From Phycisphaerales bacterium (GTDB lineage Bacteria; Planctomycetota; Phycisphaerae; Phycisphaerales; UBA1924): 64,000 nt of DNA. Positions 46,770-54,892 of the stretch are shown piece by piece (the stretch's first letter is position 1; each line of letters starts with the position of its first letter). A program made the translations under genes and the position numbers. A model generated the notes under the pieces. That model was given only the letters and a program-made list of their open reading frames with translations. It did no database searches and was not told where the DNA came from. Location: contig JAFIFZ010000055.1 of the NCBI GenBank assembly GCA_020831775.1, forward strand, positions 1 to 64,000. The letters run 5' to 3'.

Positions 46770-48328
46770 TGCTCGTCCTCCGTGTCCTTGTCGGGGATCG
46801 GAGCGACCAGCCCCGAGCGGAGGTTGAGCGTGAAGGCGCTGCCGGTGTCGGGGCCCTGGGTCGAGACTCGGTAGCCCCCGCCGGCGATGAGCATCGACCG
46901 CTGGCGTTCGAGCACCGAGGCCCCCGCCTCGCCCCTGGGGATGGCGGAGATGCTGACGCGGACCTCGCGTCCGGTATTCCACTGTCCGTCGAGCGGGCCG
47001 CCCCCGCGCCGGGGGGCGTACGAGAGCTCCGAAGTGGCGCTGCCCTGGAGCTGGCTGAGCAGGAGCTCTTCGGTCGAGAGCATCCTTCTGGAGATCCAAT
47101 CGAGGTGGGCCATCCAGTCCGGGGCCAGCCCGGCCCGGGCTTCGAGGTGTTCGACCCGGGCCTGGAGGAGGAGCTGTTCGATGTACCGCTCGGTGTACTC
47201 GCGGTTGGTGTCGTTCACGACCGAGAGCCGGGCGTTCAAGCGCGAGAGCTCTTGGTTGGCGAAGACCCAGCCCCCGCCCCCGAGGACGATCAGCCCGAAG
47301 CCGGCGGCCAGCGCGCCCATGCGGTACTTCGCCGAACGGTCGGGGCCCTTGCGGGGATCGAGGAAGTTCAGCAGCCTCGGCTGCGGGGCGACCGCCAGGC
47401 CGATGAGCGGGAGCAGCCTCGCCAGTTCGGCGTCGGCGGGGCCGTTCTTCGGGTCGATTTTGATCCAGCCGGGGAGCCCGACGGCCCGGGAGGCGACGCC
47501 GATCGAATCGCCGCAACGCTCGGCGACGCGCGACGCGATCCCGTCTGCCCCGAGCACGAGCACGGCTTCTGAAACGCCGGGCTCTGAAGCGCTGCGTGCC
47601 GCGACCCATGTCCGCCTCGCCTCGACAGCAAGTCGGGCGGCGAAGCGATCGCGAGACTCGGCGTCGTCGGTCTCGGGCGTGCGGACCTCGCCGGGGCGCG
47701 CGGTGACCAGCCGCCCACCGGTGATCCAGGCGAACTCGGTCGAGCTCGGGAGCACGGCGATGGCGAGGACCGACCCATCGAGCGCTTCGGGCTCGCGCCC
47801 CGCCAACTCAAGCATGCCCAGCGTGCGCAGACTGATCGCGGCGGGCTTGATCCCCGCGGCTTTGGCCATCTCTTTGAAGAAGGCCATCCTGGGTCCGGTG
47901 ACCGCGGCGGCGAGCACGGCGGGGCCGTCGCCGGCCTCGGCTTTCTCGCCCTTTTCCCGCTTCTTTGCCGCATCGAGCGGGATGTAATCGATCGAGGCCT
48001 CTTCGAGCCCGACGGCGAGTTGGCGGTGCAGTTCGAGTTGCACAACGCCCGGCACCTCGTCTTCGCGCACGCCCGGCGGGCAGACGACGCGCTTGAGCAC
48101 CGCCTCGCGCCTGGGGAGCGAGATGAGAATGCGTCCGCGCTTTGCGGCCTTGCCCATGCATTCGGAGATCCATCGCCCCATCGCGCCGGCGTCGGAGGGG
48201 TCCAGCCCCTCGGGCCTGGCCACCGAGGCCCACGAACGCAACACGCACGACTTGCCCTTGCGCACGATTGTCGCGACCGTCAGGCGGTCGTGGTCGAGGT
48301 CGATGACTGTTGTCGACTTTGCGGCCAT
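46766..48328 (-). CDS. PilM-PilN fusion (GspL-like)
   Basis: 520 aa. The N-terminal 310 residues look like a PilM/GspL actin-like cytoplasmic domain (STTVIDLDHDRLTVATIV start, ILISLPRREAVLKRVV, a central segment GPAVLAAAVTGPRMAFFKEMAKAAGI). At 320-327 the LLNFLDPRK motif, typical of the PilN/GspL junction, is followed by a membrane helix (about 336-358, GALAAGFGLIVLGGGGWVF), a coiled coil and a PilN-like periplasmic domain. In type IV pili PilM and PilN are two proteins; GspL combines them. It starts 3 bases after gspK and overlaps the next gene by ATGA. Confidence 0.65.
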   Translation of the reverse strand: MAAKSTTVIDLDHDRLTVATIVRKGKSCVLRSWASVARPEGLDPSDAGAMGRWISECMGKAAKRGRILISLPRREAVLKRVVCPPGVREDEVPGVVQLELHRQLAVGLEEASIDYIPLDAAKKREKGEKAEAGDGPAVLAAAVTGPRMAFFKEMAKAAGIKPAAISLRTLGMLELAGREPEALDGSVLAIAVLPSSTEFAWITGGRLVTARPGEVRTPETDDAESRDRFAARLAVEARRTWVAARSASEPGVSEAVLVLGADGIASRVAERCGDSIGVASRAVGLPGWIKIDPKNGPADAELARLLPLIGLAVAPQPRLLNFLDPRKGPDRSAKYRMGALAAGFGLIVLGGGGWVFANQELSRLNARLSVVNDTNREYTERYIEQLLLQARVEHLEARAGLAPDWMAHLDWISRRMLSTEELLLSQLQGSATSELSYAPRRGGGPLDGQWNTGREVRVSISAIPRGEAGASVLERQRSMLIAGGGYRVSTQGPDTGSAFTLNLRSGLVAPIPDKDTEDEQ

Positions 48329-48331
48329 GGT

Positions 48332-49933
48332 TCAGTCGTTCTCCGGCAGTCGCCAACGCCCGAGGCGCCGGTCCCGCACCGGCAGCTCGTCGCCATCCGG
48401 GGCGGGTTCTTCGCGTGAAGCGGCGGCACGCCCCGAGCTCCTGGCCGCTTGCGCCGGCCTGACACGCTCGGGCTCCTCCATCTCCATCGTTTCCTCTGCG
48501 GCTTCCTCGAAAATGTCCGCCGCCTCGATTCGCAGCGCCGAAGCGAGCTCGCCCGAGCCGATCAGACGCACCGCGTCGAGCATCGTCACATCGCGCACAT
48601 ACGCGACGCGGGGCCGCTGCGAGGCGACATCGATCACCGCCTCAAGCACGACACGCGACTGCAGCGGCGTTTCAATGTCACCGTTGTCTTCCGCACTCGC
48701 ATCCAGCGGCAGGAAGCCCGCCTCGACACGCACGCGCCACTGGAGCGAGCGGAACGACAGATGGTCAATCGCCTGCCCGAAAGCATCGGTCGAAACAAGC
48801 TGGCCTTCGAGCAGCCAGACAACGCTCAGGCGGTCGTCGTCGGAGAGGTTCTCGCGCTCGGCGACGATCGACTCTGCCGAGGACTCGTCGATCCCCGGCA
48901 GCGTGGCGAGCACGCGGGCGTCGGCCCGCACGATGTCGACGCGCCCGGGCCTGAACTCGTCGTCGGAGGTGGTGAGCGAGTCCAGCGCGATCTTCCAGAT
49001 CGGCCACGCCCCGGGCACGAGAGCCGAGAGCTGCTCCACGAGCATGCGGTCGCTGGTGAACGCGCCCTGCGAGCGCATGAGGCCCTCGATCGCGCCCGCG
49101 GCCTCGGCGTTGAACCGTCTTGTGATCGCCCGCTCAAGCCTTGACGACCAAGGCAGGTTGAGGTTGATGCGGCGCGTGCCTCGGTACTCTGAACTCTCGA
49201 TGCCCGTCTGCACATTGGGCTCGAAGCTGTAGACGGTCAGAAGGGAGAGGAGGCCGTCGGCGTCGTCGGCGAAAAAGAGGTCGGCGGGGTCTTCCTCGCC
49301 CCCGATGCCGCGGAGGTCCTGCCCGCCGCTGCCGTAGAGCAACTCGGCGTCGACGCCGGGCACGCCCGCGAGTTCGGCGACGCTCTGGTAGGGGCCGAGG
49401 CTGTCGCGCCTTGCGACAATGCGCTGGGCGAGGGTTTCGTCGACACCGGGCAGCGAGGCGAGCATCTCGGGCGAGGCGGAGTTCAGATCCAGTCGGGCGG
49501 ACTCAGAAATCGCGACCCGGTCGCCCACGATCGGGATGAAACGGACCACGCCGATGCGTCCGCCCGGCCCGCCCTCGATGGTCCAGCGCTCGGTGAGCTC
49601 CGGCTCGCCGCCGGCGAGGAGATTGTCGCGCTGCGAGGCGAGCTCGGCCATCGCGCCCTCGATGCCCGACCATGCGAGAGCGCGGGCGGCGTCGCCGCGG
49701 ATGGAGGCGTCGGCGCTCCCCCGCGTCGCCTGCACACCGAGCAAGAGCGTCGAGCTGATGTACGCGCCGATGCCGATGAGCAGGAGGACGCCGAAGAGGA
49801 TGACGCCGCGGCGATCGGACGACCGTCCGGCTCTTCTTCGCTCCTTCGTGGCGTGACGCATGGTCGATCGGTGATCTGCACTGCAGGAGCGTGTTTCGCG
49901 ATGCTTCGGATTGATTCGGGTCAACAGCCTCAT
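48332..49933 (-). CDS. gspK: General secretion minor pseudopilin GspK
   Basis: 533 aa. A prepilin-type segment RRGVILFGVLLLIGIGAYISSTLLL is preceded by a long basic leader; a second in-frame ATG at 49861 gives a shorter, more typical leader. The GspK fold is seen in two helix-hairpin-helix segments (SARLDLNSASPEMLASLPGVDETLAQRIVARRDS and RADARVLATLPGIDESSAESIV). GspK caps the pseudopilus with GspI and GspJ. It has an unusually long C-terminal tail, acidic then arginine rich. The ATG at 49933 overlaps the gspJ stop (ATGA), and the next gene starts 3 bases after its stop. Confidence 0.85.
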   Translation of the reverse strand: MRLLTRINPKHRETRSCSADHRSTMRHATKERRRAGRSSDRRGVILFGVLLLIGIGAYISSTLLLGVQATRGSADASIRGDAARALAWSGIEGAMAELASQRDNLLAGGEPELTERWTIEGGPGGRIGVVRFIPIVGDRVAISESARLDLNSASPEMLASLPGVDETLAQRIVARRDSLGPYQSVAELAGVPGVDAELLYGSGGQDLRGIGGEEDPADLFFADDADGLLSLLTVYSFEPNVQTGIESSEYRGTRRINLNLPWSSRLERAITRRFNAEAAGAIEGLMRSQGAFTSDRMLVEQLSALVPGAWPIWKIALDSLTTSDDEFRPGRVDIVRADARVLATLPGIDESSAESIVAERENLSDDDRLSVVWLLEGQLVSTDAFGQAIDHLSFRSLQWRVRVEAGFLPLDASAEDNGDIETPLQSRVVLEAVIDVASQRPRVAYVRDVTMLDAVRLIGSGELASALRIEAADIFEEAAEETMEMEEPERVRPAQAARSSGRAAASREEPAPDGDELPVRDRRLGRWRLPEND

Positions 49934-50613
49934 GCGTCACCCTCCGCCGCGTCGGGGATGGCGATGATGCGGAGGCGGTCGGGGCGGCGTGTCGGGGGCG
50001 GACGCTCTTCGACCGGCATGTCGTCGAACTCGGGCTCGCGGGGCTGGCCGTTCTCGAACCAGACGGCGATCTCGACGGCGACCGGCAACCGGCCGGCCTG
50101 CACCGTGTTGAACTCGCTGCGCCAAGCGCTGCCGTCGTGATAGCGAAGCCGAAGGCGCCGCACGCCGGCGGCGATGATCTGGGGCTGCGTTCCAGCGCTG
50201 GCGATCGAGGCGTCGCGTGCCGAAGCGCGGACGCGCCCGCTATCAGAAGAGAACCGGATTTCGAGTCGCTGCAGGTCGCCCGGCGCGATCAGCCCGCGGG
50301 CGGGGTCGGGCACGGTGACCGAGCGGCAGAGCACCACGATGGATTCCTGCGTGCCGTCGATGCCGGGTTCTTCGCCCGGGCCGGCGACCATCGTCGTTGA
50401 GAGCGCCCGCTCAAGGGCCTCAACCATCCGGTTGCCAGAGTCGAACTGCTCGGCCGAAGTCAGCAGGCGGTCGCGCCCGCTCATCAGGTCGCCGATGAAG
50501 TTGCCGATCCCGACCGCCAGGGCGGCCCCGATGCCGATCGCCAGCAGGACCTCGAGCAGCGTCATGGCCCGTCTGCGGCGCAGCCGGTGGATGATGGAAG
50601 GCCGAGTGTTCAT
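49930..50613 (-). CDS. gspJ: Minor pseudopilin GspJ
   Basis: 227 aa. The prepilin leader ends RRRAMTLLEVLLAIGIGAALAVGIG, so the cleavage residue is Ala rather than Gly, with Glu at +5. The body is the GspJ type, with many short beta strands and SIASAGTQPQIIAAGVRRLRLRYHDGSAWRSEFN near the middle. The ATG overlaps the gspI TGA and its own TGA overlaps the gspK ATG, so four pseudopilin genes form a chain of ATGA overlaps. It forms the pseudopilus tip with GspI and GspK. Confidence 0.8.
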   Translation of the reverse strand: MNTRPSIIHRLRRRRAMTLLEVLLAIGIGAALAVGIGNFIGDLMSGRDRLLTSAEQFDSGNRMVEALERALSTTMVAGPGEEPGIDGTQESIVVLCRSVTVPDPARGLIAPGDLQRLEIRFSSDSGRVRASARDASIASAGTQPQIIAAGVRRLRLRYHDGSAWRSEFNTVQAGRLPVAVEIAVWFENGQPREPEFDDMPVEERPPPTRRPDRLRIIAIPDAAEGDA

Positions 50614-51155
50614 CGGCCCGTCCCGTTGTTGTTGCGGCGCGGTGCGCCGCGTTCGGCCTCGCCGACCAGGGCGTCGATGTCGCCCGCGGTGTCTTCGGGG
50701 GCGTCGCGCAAACGAACCAAGCGCTTGAGCGTTGCCTCGGGGAGCGATTCGGCGTCGGCTTCGGCCCGCCTGACCTCGACGATCACTTGCGAGAGCCCGT
50801 CGAAGCTCGAAGGTTCTGTGTTGACAGAGAGCACCCAGCCGGAGGTGCGGACAGGGCCGGTGGTGCTCCTGCCCGCGGGCAGATCGTCGGCGCTGACGAG
50901 GCGGTCGCCCTCCCAGACCGTCTCGTCCTCGTCCCACGCGACGGGCTCGCCCGAGAGCGTCTGAGGCGTGGAGATGCCGGCCTGGATCTTGGCCATGGCG
51001 CTGCGCGCGATGTCCGAGGCGGCGATCTCCCGCTCGGCCCGGATCGCGCTGTCGACCCCGAGGGTCATCGCGTTGGTGATCGCCAGCCCAGCGCCCACAA
51101 AGAGCGCGACCGCGACCATCAATTCCAGAAGGACGATGCCGGCACGACGGGTCAT
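50610..51155 (-). CDS. gspI: Minor pseudopilin GspI
   Basis: 181 aa from the ATG at 51155 (an upstream frame extension is unlikely). The leader ends RRAG, followed by IVLLELMVAVALFVGAGLAITNAMTLGVD with Glu at the fifth position, and the following helix and body are GspI-like. It is the smaller tip pseudopilin and has a C-terminal segment rich in Arg and Asp. Start and stop overlap gspH and gspJ (ATGA). Confidence 0.8.
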   Translation of the reverse strand: MTRRAGIVLLELMVAVALFVGAGLAITNAMTLGVDSAIRAEREIAASDIARSAMAKIQAGISTPQTLSGEPVAWDEDETVWEGDRLVSADDLPAGRSTTGPVRTSGWVLSVNTEPSSFDGLSQVIVEVRRAEADAESLPEATLKRLVRLRDAPEDTAGDIDALVGEAERGAPRRNNNGTGR

Positions 51156-51793
51156 GGCGGGTCCCCCAGCCACTCGCCCCACTCGTCGGCGTCCGGGCCA
51201 GAACCGGGACCGCCCGGCTCTTCGTCATCGCGCTCTTGCTCTGACAGGTCGTCGTCTTCTCCTTCGTCCTGCGGGCCCGCCCACGCCCCGATACGGATGA
51301 GCGTGCGTACGCCCGAGGGAGCGACGATCACGAACGAATCCGGGGCGATCGCTGAGCCGTCGGGCAGGAACGCGCCGAGCAGTTCGGGTTCGGGCGCCCG
51401 CTCCTGGGTGAACGGGGTGGGCGTGGGCACGAAGGCGTCGTCGGCGGCCGCGACGCGATCGAACTCGGCAGCGTCGCCGTCACCTCGCTCGATCAGGAAT
51501 CGCTCGGGGAGGGTGAGCACGATCCGCCCGAGGGCCATGGCGTCCTCGGCGGGCTTGAGGCGAAGCGCGATGCGCCCGCCCTCCTCCTGCGCCGCAGAGA
51601 GGAGGAGTGGGCGCCCCTCGCGCCTGGCGTCGAGCCGGGCGGTGTTGATCGCCGCATTGACCTGCTCGACGGTCTCCTGCTCACGCGTGGTGCGGAGGCG
51701 GTCGAAGACGATGGGCGAGACGATCGCCACCATCGCGGCGATGAGGCCGACGACGATGAGCAGCTCGATGATCGTAAAGCCCGGTCTGCGCAT
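51152..51793 (-). CDS. gspH: Pseudopilin GspH
   Basis: 213 aa from the ATG at 51793 with GGAG 5 bases upstream. The leader RRPG is followed by FTIIELLIVVGLIAAMVAIVSP. The rest is a small beta domain ending in a very acidic tail (AGPQDEGEDDDLSEQERDDEE), longer than in most GspH. It forms part of the pseudopilus near the tip. The TGA overlaps the gspI ATG. Confidence 0.8.
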   Translation of the reverse strand: MRRPGFTIIELLIVVGLIAAMVAIVSPIVFDRLRTTREQETVEQVNAAINTARLDARREGRPLLLSAAQEEGGRIALRLKPAEDAMALGRIVLTLPERFLIERGDGDAAEFDRVAAADDAFVPTPTPFTQERAPEPELLGAFLPDGSAIAPDSFVIVAPSGVRTLIRIGAWAGPQDEGEDDDLSEQERDDEEPGGPGSGPDADEWGEWLGDPP

Positions 51794-51834
51794 GGTGCTC
51801 CTGCACGAGAGGTCTCGTTGAAGCCGTGAGAGAA

Positions 51835-52341
51835 TCAGTTGCCGCCAAGGAGGCCGCCGCCGAGGTCGCCCCCGCCGAAGGGGTCGTCCTCGCCGGTGCC
51901 TCGGAAGTCGAAGACGACCTCGATGTCGTCGTCGGTGTCTTCCTCGCGGTCGGGGCCTCTGGAGGCGACGCGGAAGCTTGTGGCGCTCCGCTCCTCGTAG
52001 ATCCACTCCTCGCCCCAGCGGTCGGTGGGCAGGGGCGATTGCACGAAGAGCGACCAGCGCTCCTCGTCTTCCTCGTTGGTGAGCATGGAGCGGTCCCAGA
52101 GGACGGCCAGCCCCTCCTCCTCGGTGGGGACGCGGTCGTAGGTGCGGTAGAAGTGGCTGATGGCGGTGCGGAGGGTGTTCAGGTCGGTGCGGGTGAGGTC
52201 GCGGTTGGCCTCGTCGCGCCTTGAGAAGAGCGCCACGCCGACGATCCCGCTGAGGGCGAGGATGATGGCGATGACAATCAGGACTTCGATGAGGGTGAAA
52301 CCGCGTCGGGCGGCACGCCTGCGCCGGATGGATGTGGGCAT
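51835..52341 (-). CDS. gspG: Major pseudopilin GspG
   Basis: 168 aa from the ATG at 52341 with GGAGAG 7 bases upstream. The leader RRG is followed by FTLIEVLIVIAIILALSGIVGVALFSRRDEA, with the conserved helix. The GspG body is VPTEEEGLAVLWDRSML, LPTDRWGEEWIYE and VASRGPDREEDTDDDIEVVFDF, including the calcium-site D-x-D cluster. A glycine-rich C terminus follows. It is the main subunit of the pseudopilus. It is followed by gspH, 41 bases on. A sigma-70-like promoter lies upstream. Confidence 0.9.
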   Translation of the reverse strand: MPTSIRRRRAARRGFTLIEVLIVIAIILALSGIVGVALFSRRDEANRDLTRTDLNTLRTAISHFYRTYDRVPTEEEGLAVLWDRSMLTNEEDEERWSLFVQSPLPTDRWGEEWIYEERSATSFRVASRGPDREEDTDDDIEVVFDFRGTGEDDPFGGGDLGGGLLGGN

Positions 52342-52406
52342 GTTCGGCTCTCCGTAACCCTTGTGGGTCGGGCGGGGCCGGATCCGTCGGGCCCCAAGGT
52401 TAGTGG

Positions 52407-52435
52407 ATACTACATTGGGGCGAGCGATTTCGCAA
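52407..52435 (-). promoter_or_regulatory. Candidate sigma-70 promoter upstream of gspG
   Basis: TTGCGA and TAGTAT separated by exactly 17 bases, each matching the consensus hexamer at four of six positions. It sits 66 bases before the gspG ATG in the 109-base gap after gspF, so gspG and the genes after it may be transcribed independently of gspF. Confidence 0.4.
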
Positions 52436-52450
52436 GCCCCTGACATGTTC

Positions 52451-53638
52451 TTAAACACCTGCGCTCAGCTGGGTCATCGGCAAGACCAGCCCGATCGCAA
52501 CGACAACGACGATCGCCGCGATCGCCATGAGCATCAGCGGCTCGATCAGCCGGACGGCGGCTGTCAGGAGTCTGTCGACCCGCTTCTCGATGTTTTCCGC
52601 GAGCCCGATCAGGGCGGTGTCGAGGTTGTTGGCCGCTTCGGCGACCGAGATGATTTCGATGGTGTCGTCGGTAAAGAGCCCGCTCTCGCGAAGGGGCAGA
52701 GCCAGAGCCTCGCCGGCTCTGACCGCGTCGGCCGCCTTGTCGATCGCCTCCTCCAGCAGCACATTGCCCGAGGCATCCCGGGCGGTCCGCATCGACTGGA
52801 TCATCGGGACGCCGTTGGCGAGCAGGGTGCCCAGCATTCGGCAGAACCTGGCGGCAGCGATCTCGCGCGTCAGCGGGCCGATCACCGGCGCGTAGGTGCG
52901 CACGCTCGTGATCGCCCGGCGGACGCGGGGCTTCTTGGAGAAATGCCAAAGCGCTGTCGCAAGCACAACGCCCACGCCGAAGGTGATCGGGCCGTAGGCG
53001 CCCACGGCGGAACTGGCGGCAAAGACAATCTGCGTCACGACGGGCAGCCCGCCCTCGATCCCTTCGAACAGCGGGCGGAACATCGGCACGAAGAACCCGA
53101 AGATGATCGCGAGGATCGCCGAGCCGAAGACGACCAGGGCCATCGGGTAGATCATGTTGCCGAGGATCTTGCCGCGGAGTTCGGCTTGGCCGACGACGAA
53201 CTTTCCGAGGCGTTCGAGGACTTCTTCGAGGAAGCCGCCCTTCTCACCGGCCCGGATCATCGCGACATGGACGGAGCTGAAGACGCCCCTCGCCTCCATG
53301 GCCGAGGCGAGCTCTTCGCCGTCTGCTACGGCGTCGGCGAGGGCGGCGAACTCGGCCGAGAGGCGGGGCTTTGACTTGCGGTTGCCCAAAAGACGCAGCG
53401 ACCTGAGCAGGGGGACGCCGGCGCGGAGGAGGTCGGCGAGCTGGAGGTAGGCGTCGCCCAGAGCACGGACGGGGAGGCCCCGCTTGAGTCGGGGGCCTTC
53501 GGAGGCGGGCTCGATCTTGATCGGGGTGAGCTGGCGCGTGGCGAGCTCGCCGAGCAGGGCCTGCTCGGTGGCCGCCGCGACACGCCCGGATGTCCGGACG
53601 CCGCGCGCGTCGATGGCGGTATACCTGAACTCACCCAT
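52451..53638 (-). CDS. gspF: Inner-membrane platform protein GspF
   Basis: 395 aa. The GspF/PilC layout is GEFRYTAIDARGVRTSGRV at the start, a first cytoplasmic helical domain, then hydrophobic helices (MALVVFGSAILAIIFGFFVPMF, GPITFGVGVVLATALWHF and LLTAAVRLIEPLMLMAIAAIVVVVAIGLVLPM). The typical E-x-GE-x-G (IRAGEKGGFLEEVLERL) and MIQSMRTARDASGN segments are present. It is the rotor/platform driven by GspE. Upstream on the same strand are the GPx-like and GspG-like lipoprotein genes. Confidence 0.92.
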   Translation of the reverse strand: MGEFRYTAIDARGVRTSGRVAAATEQALLGELATRQLTPIKIEPASEGPRLKRGLPVRALGDAYLQLADLLRAGVPLLRSLRLLGNRKSKPRLSAEFAALADAVADGEELASAMEARGVFSSVHVAMIRAGEKGGFLEEVLERLGKFVVGQAELRGKILGNMIYPMALVVFGSAILAIIFGFFVPMFRPLFEGIEGGLPVVTQIVFAASSAVGAYGPITFGVGVVLATALWHFSKKPRVRRAITSVRTYAPVIGPLTREIAAARFCRMLGTLLANGVPMIQSMRTARDASGNVLLEEAIDKAADAVRAGEALALPLRESGLFTDDTIEIISVAEAANNLDTALIGLAENIEKRVDRLLTAAVRLIEPLMLMAIAAIVVVVAIGLVLPMTQLSAGV

Positions 53639-53758
53639 GAAAGAACCCCAGCAACACCGGGACCCGATACAGCGACCGCCCGCCGCGCCTTCCGTAGCCC
53701 GGCGGACGCCGTTGGTGTCCGGGTCCGGATGATCCTACCGGCCAGGTTCCTTCAGGAT

Positions 53759-54403
53759 TCAGGAACCCCGGCCGCTTGTTTGGGTCGGCGATGTCGCCAG
53801 CAACTCTTCGACTTTCGAGGTGAGGCGTTCGTCGTCGGGGCGGACGCCGGGCTCGAAGCGGGCGACGACCCTGCCCTGGCGGTCGACGAGGAACTTGGTG
53901 AAGTTCCAGCGGGGCTCGCCCCCGATCGGCTCGGGCTGGGCCGCGAGACGCTTGTAGAGCGGGTGGGCGTCTTCCCCCACCACGCTGATCCGGGCGAAGA
54001 GGGGGAAGGTGACATCGAACCGCTGGCGGCAGAACTCGAGGATCTCCTCGTTGGTCCCCGGCTCCTGGTTGCGGAAGTCGTTGGCGGGGAAGCCGATGAC
54101 GACGAAGCCGTTGTCTTTGTGCTCGCGGTAGAGCTTTTCGAGGGCCTCGTACTGCGGGGTCAGGCCGCAGCGGCTGGCGGTGTTGACCATCAGCACGACC
54201 TTGCCCTTGTGCTGGTCGAGGCGTTTCTTCCCGCCCTCGATCCGCTCCATCTCGAAATTGAGGACATAGGCGGGGTGATCCTCGCCCGGGGCGGCGTCGG
54301 CCCGCTCGTCGGGGTCGGCGTAGTAGGACTGGGAGGGCACGCAAGCGCCGGCCATGACGATGGCGGCGGCGAGGGACATCCAACGGGCTTTGGTCGCGAG
54401 CAT
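53759..54403 (-). CDS. Glutathione peroxidase-like lipoprotein
   Basis: 214 aa from the ATG at 54403 with AGGAG about 9 bases upstream. A lipobox-like MAGAC at residue 21 predicts a lipoprotein. Glutathione-peroxidase motifs are NTASRCGLTPQY with the peroxidatic Cys79, FPANDFRNQEPG and WNFTKFLVD with Trp166 and Asn167. The glutamine usually present in FPCNQF is Asp109 here, with FPAND in place of FPCNQ, so the canonical tetrad is altered. The family reduces hydroperoxides; many bacterial members use thioredoxin. The lipid anchor places it at the membrane. It lies between gspF and a GspG-like lipoprotein, though a link to secretion is not shown. Confidence 0.82.
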   Translation of the reverse strand: MLATKARWMSLAAAIVMAGACVPSQSYYADPDERADAAPGEDHPAYVLNFEMERIEGGKKRLDQHKGKVVLMVNTASRCGLTPQYEALEKLYREHKDNGFVVIGFPANDFRNQEPGTNEEILEFCRQRFDVTFPLFARISVVGEDAHPLYKRLAAQPEPIGGEPRWNFTKFLVDRQGRVVARFEPGVRPDDERLTSKVEELLATSPTQTSGRGS

Positions 54404-54453
54404 TCGGGGTACTCCTGGTCGGCGCTGGATTCGGGTGTAGACCACCGACCGAT

Positions 54454-54840
54454 TCAGAAGGGCCACTCGTAGACGACATCGTCGGGGGTGCCGGCCTCGC
54501 CATCGCGGCCCTTGGAGAAGAGCTTGGGGCGCTGCTCGCGCCCGGTCGGGGCGCGGTACTGGACGGGGTTGCCGTGGATGTCGTTGAGGTCGCTCTGGCG
54601 GACCGTGCCGTCGTCGACGAGGACGGAGAGGCCCTCTTCGTTGGTCGGCCAGCGGTTGTGGGTGGTGTGCCAGGCCATCAGGGCGGTGGCGATTCCGTGG
54701 AGATTCTGGGTCGAGGCCGTCCGGCGGCCGGTTTCCATCGAACCGGTGATCGCCTGCTCGGTCTGGTCGCAGCCGATGAGCGTCAGACCGGGCAGGGCGA
54801 GGCATCCGGCGAGCAATGCGATTCTGGGGCGTCGGGACAT
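54454..54840 (-). CDS. Lipoprotein with a GspG-like pseudopilin domain and no prepilin leader
   Basis: 128 aa from the ATG at 54840, AGGGAGG about 8 bases upstream. Instead of the prepilin leader it has a lipobox, LPGLTLIGC. The body repeats the C-terminal half of GspG: LHGIATALMAWHTTHNRWPTNEEGL, then LNDIHGNPVQYR and SKGRDGEAGTPDDVVYEW, which contains the aspartate/glycine calcium-loop. It could decorate the outer side of a membrane or bind the pseudopilus rather than polymerise. It lies 50 bases upstream of the GPx-like gene, close to gspF and gspE. Confidence 0.65.
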   Translation of the reverse strand: MSRRPRIALLAGCLALPGLTLIGCDQTEQAITGSMETGRRTASTQNLHGIATALMAWHTTHNRWPTNEEGLSVLVDDGTVRQSDLNDIHGNPVQYRAPTGREQRPKLFSKGRDGEAGTPDDVVYEWPF

Positions 54841-54892
54841 CGGCGGCCTCCCTTGGTGTGAGAACGGACTGACCGTCCTTAGAGTACAACCG

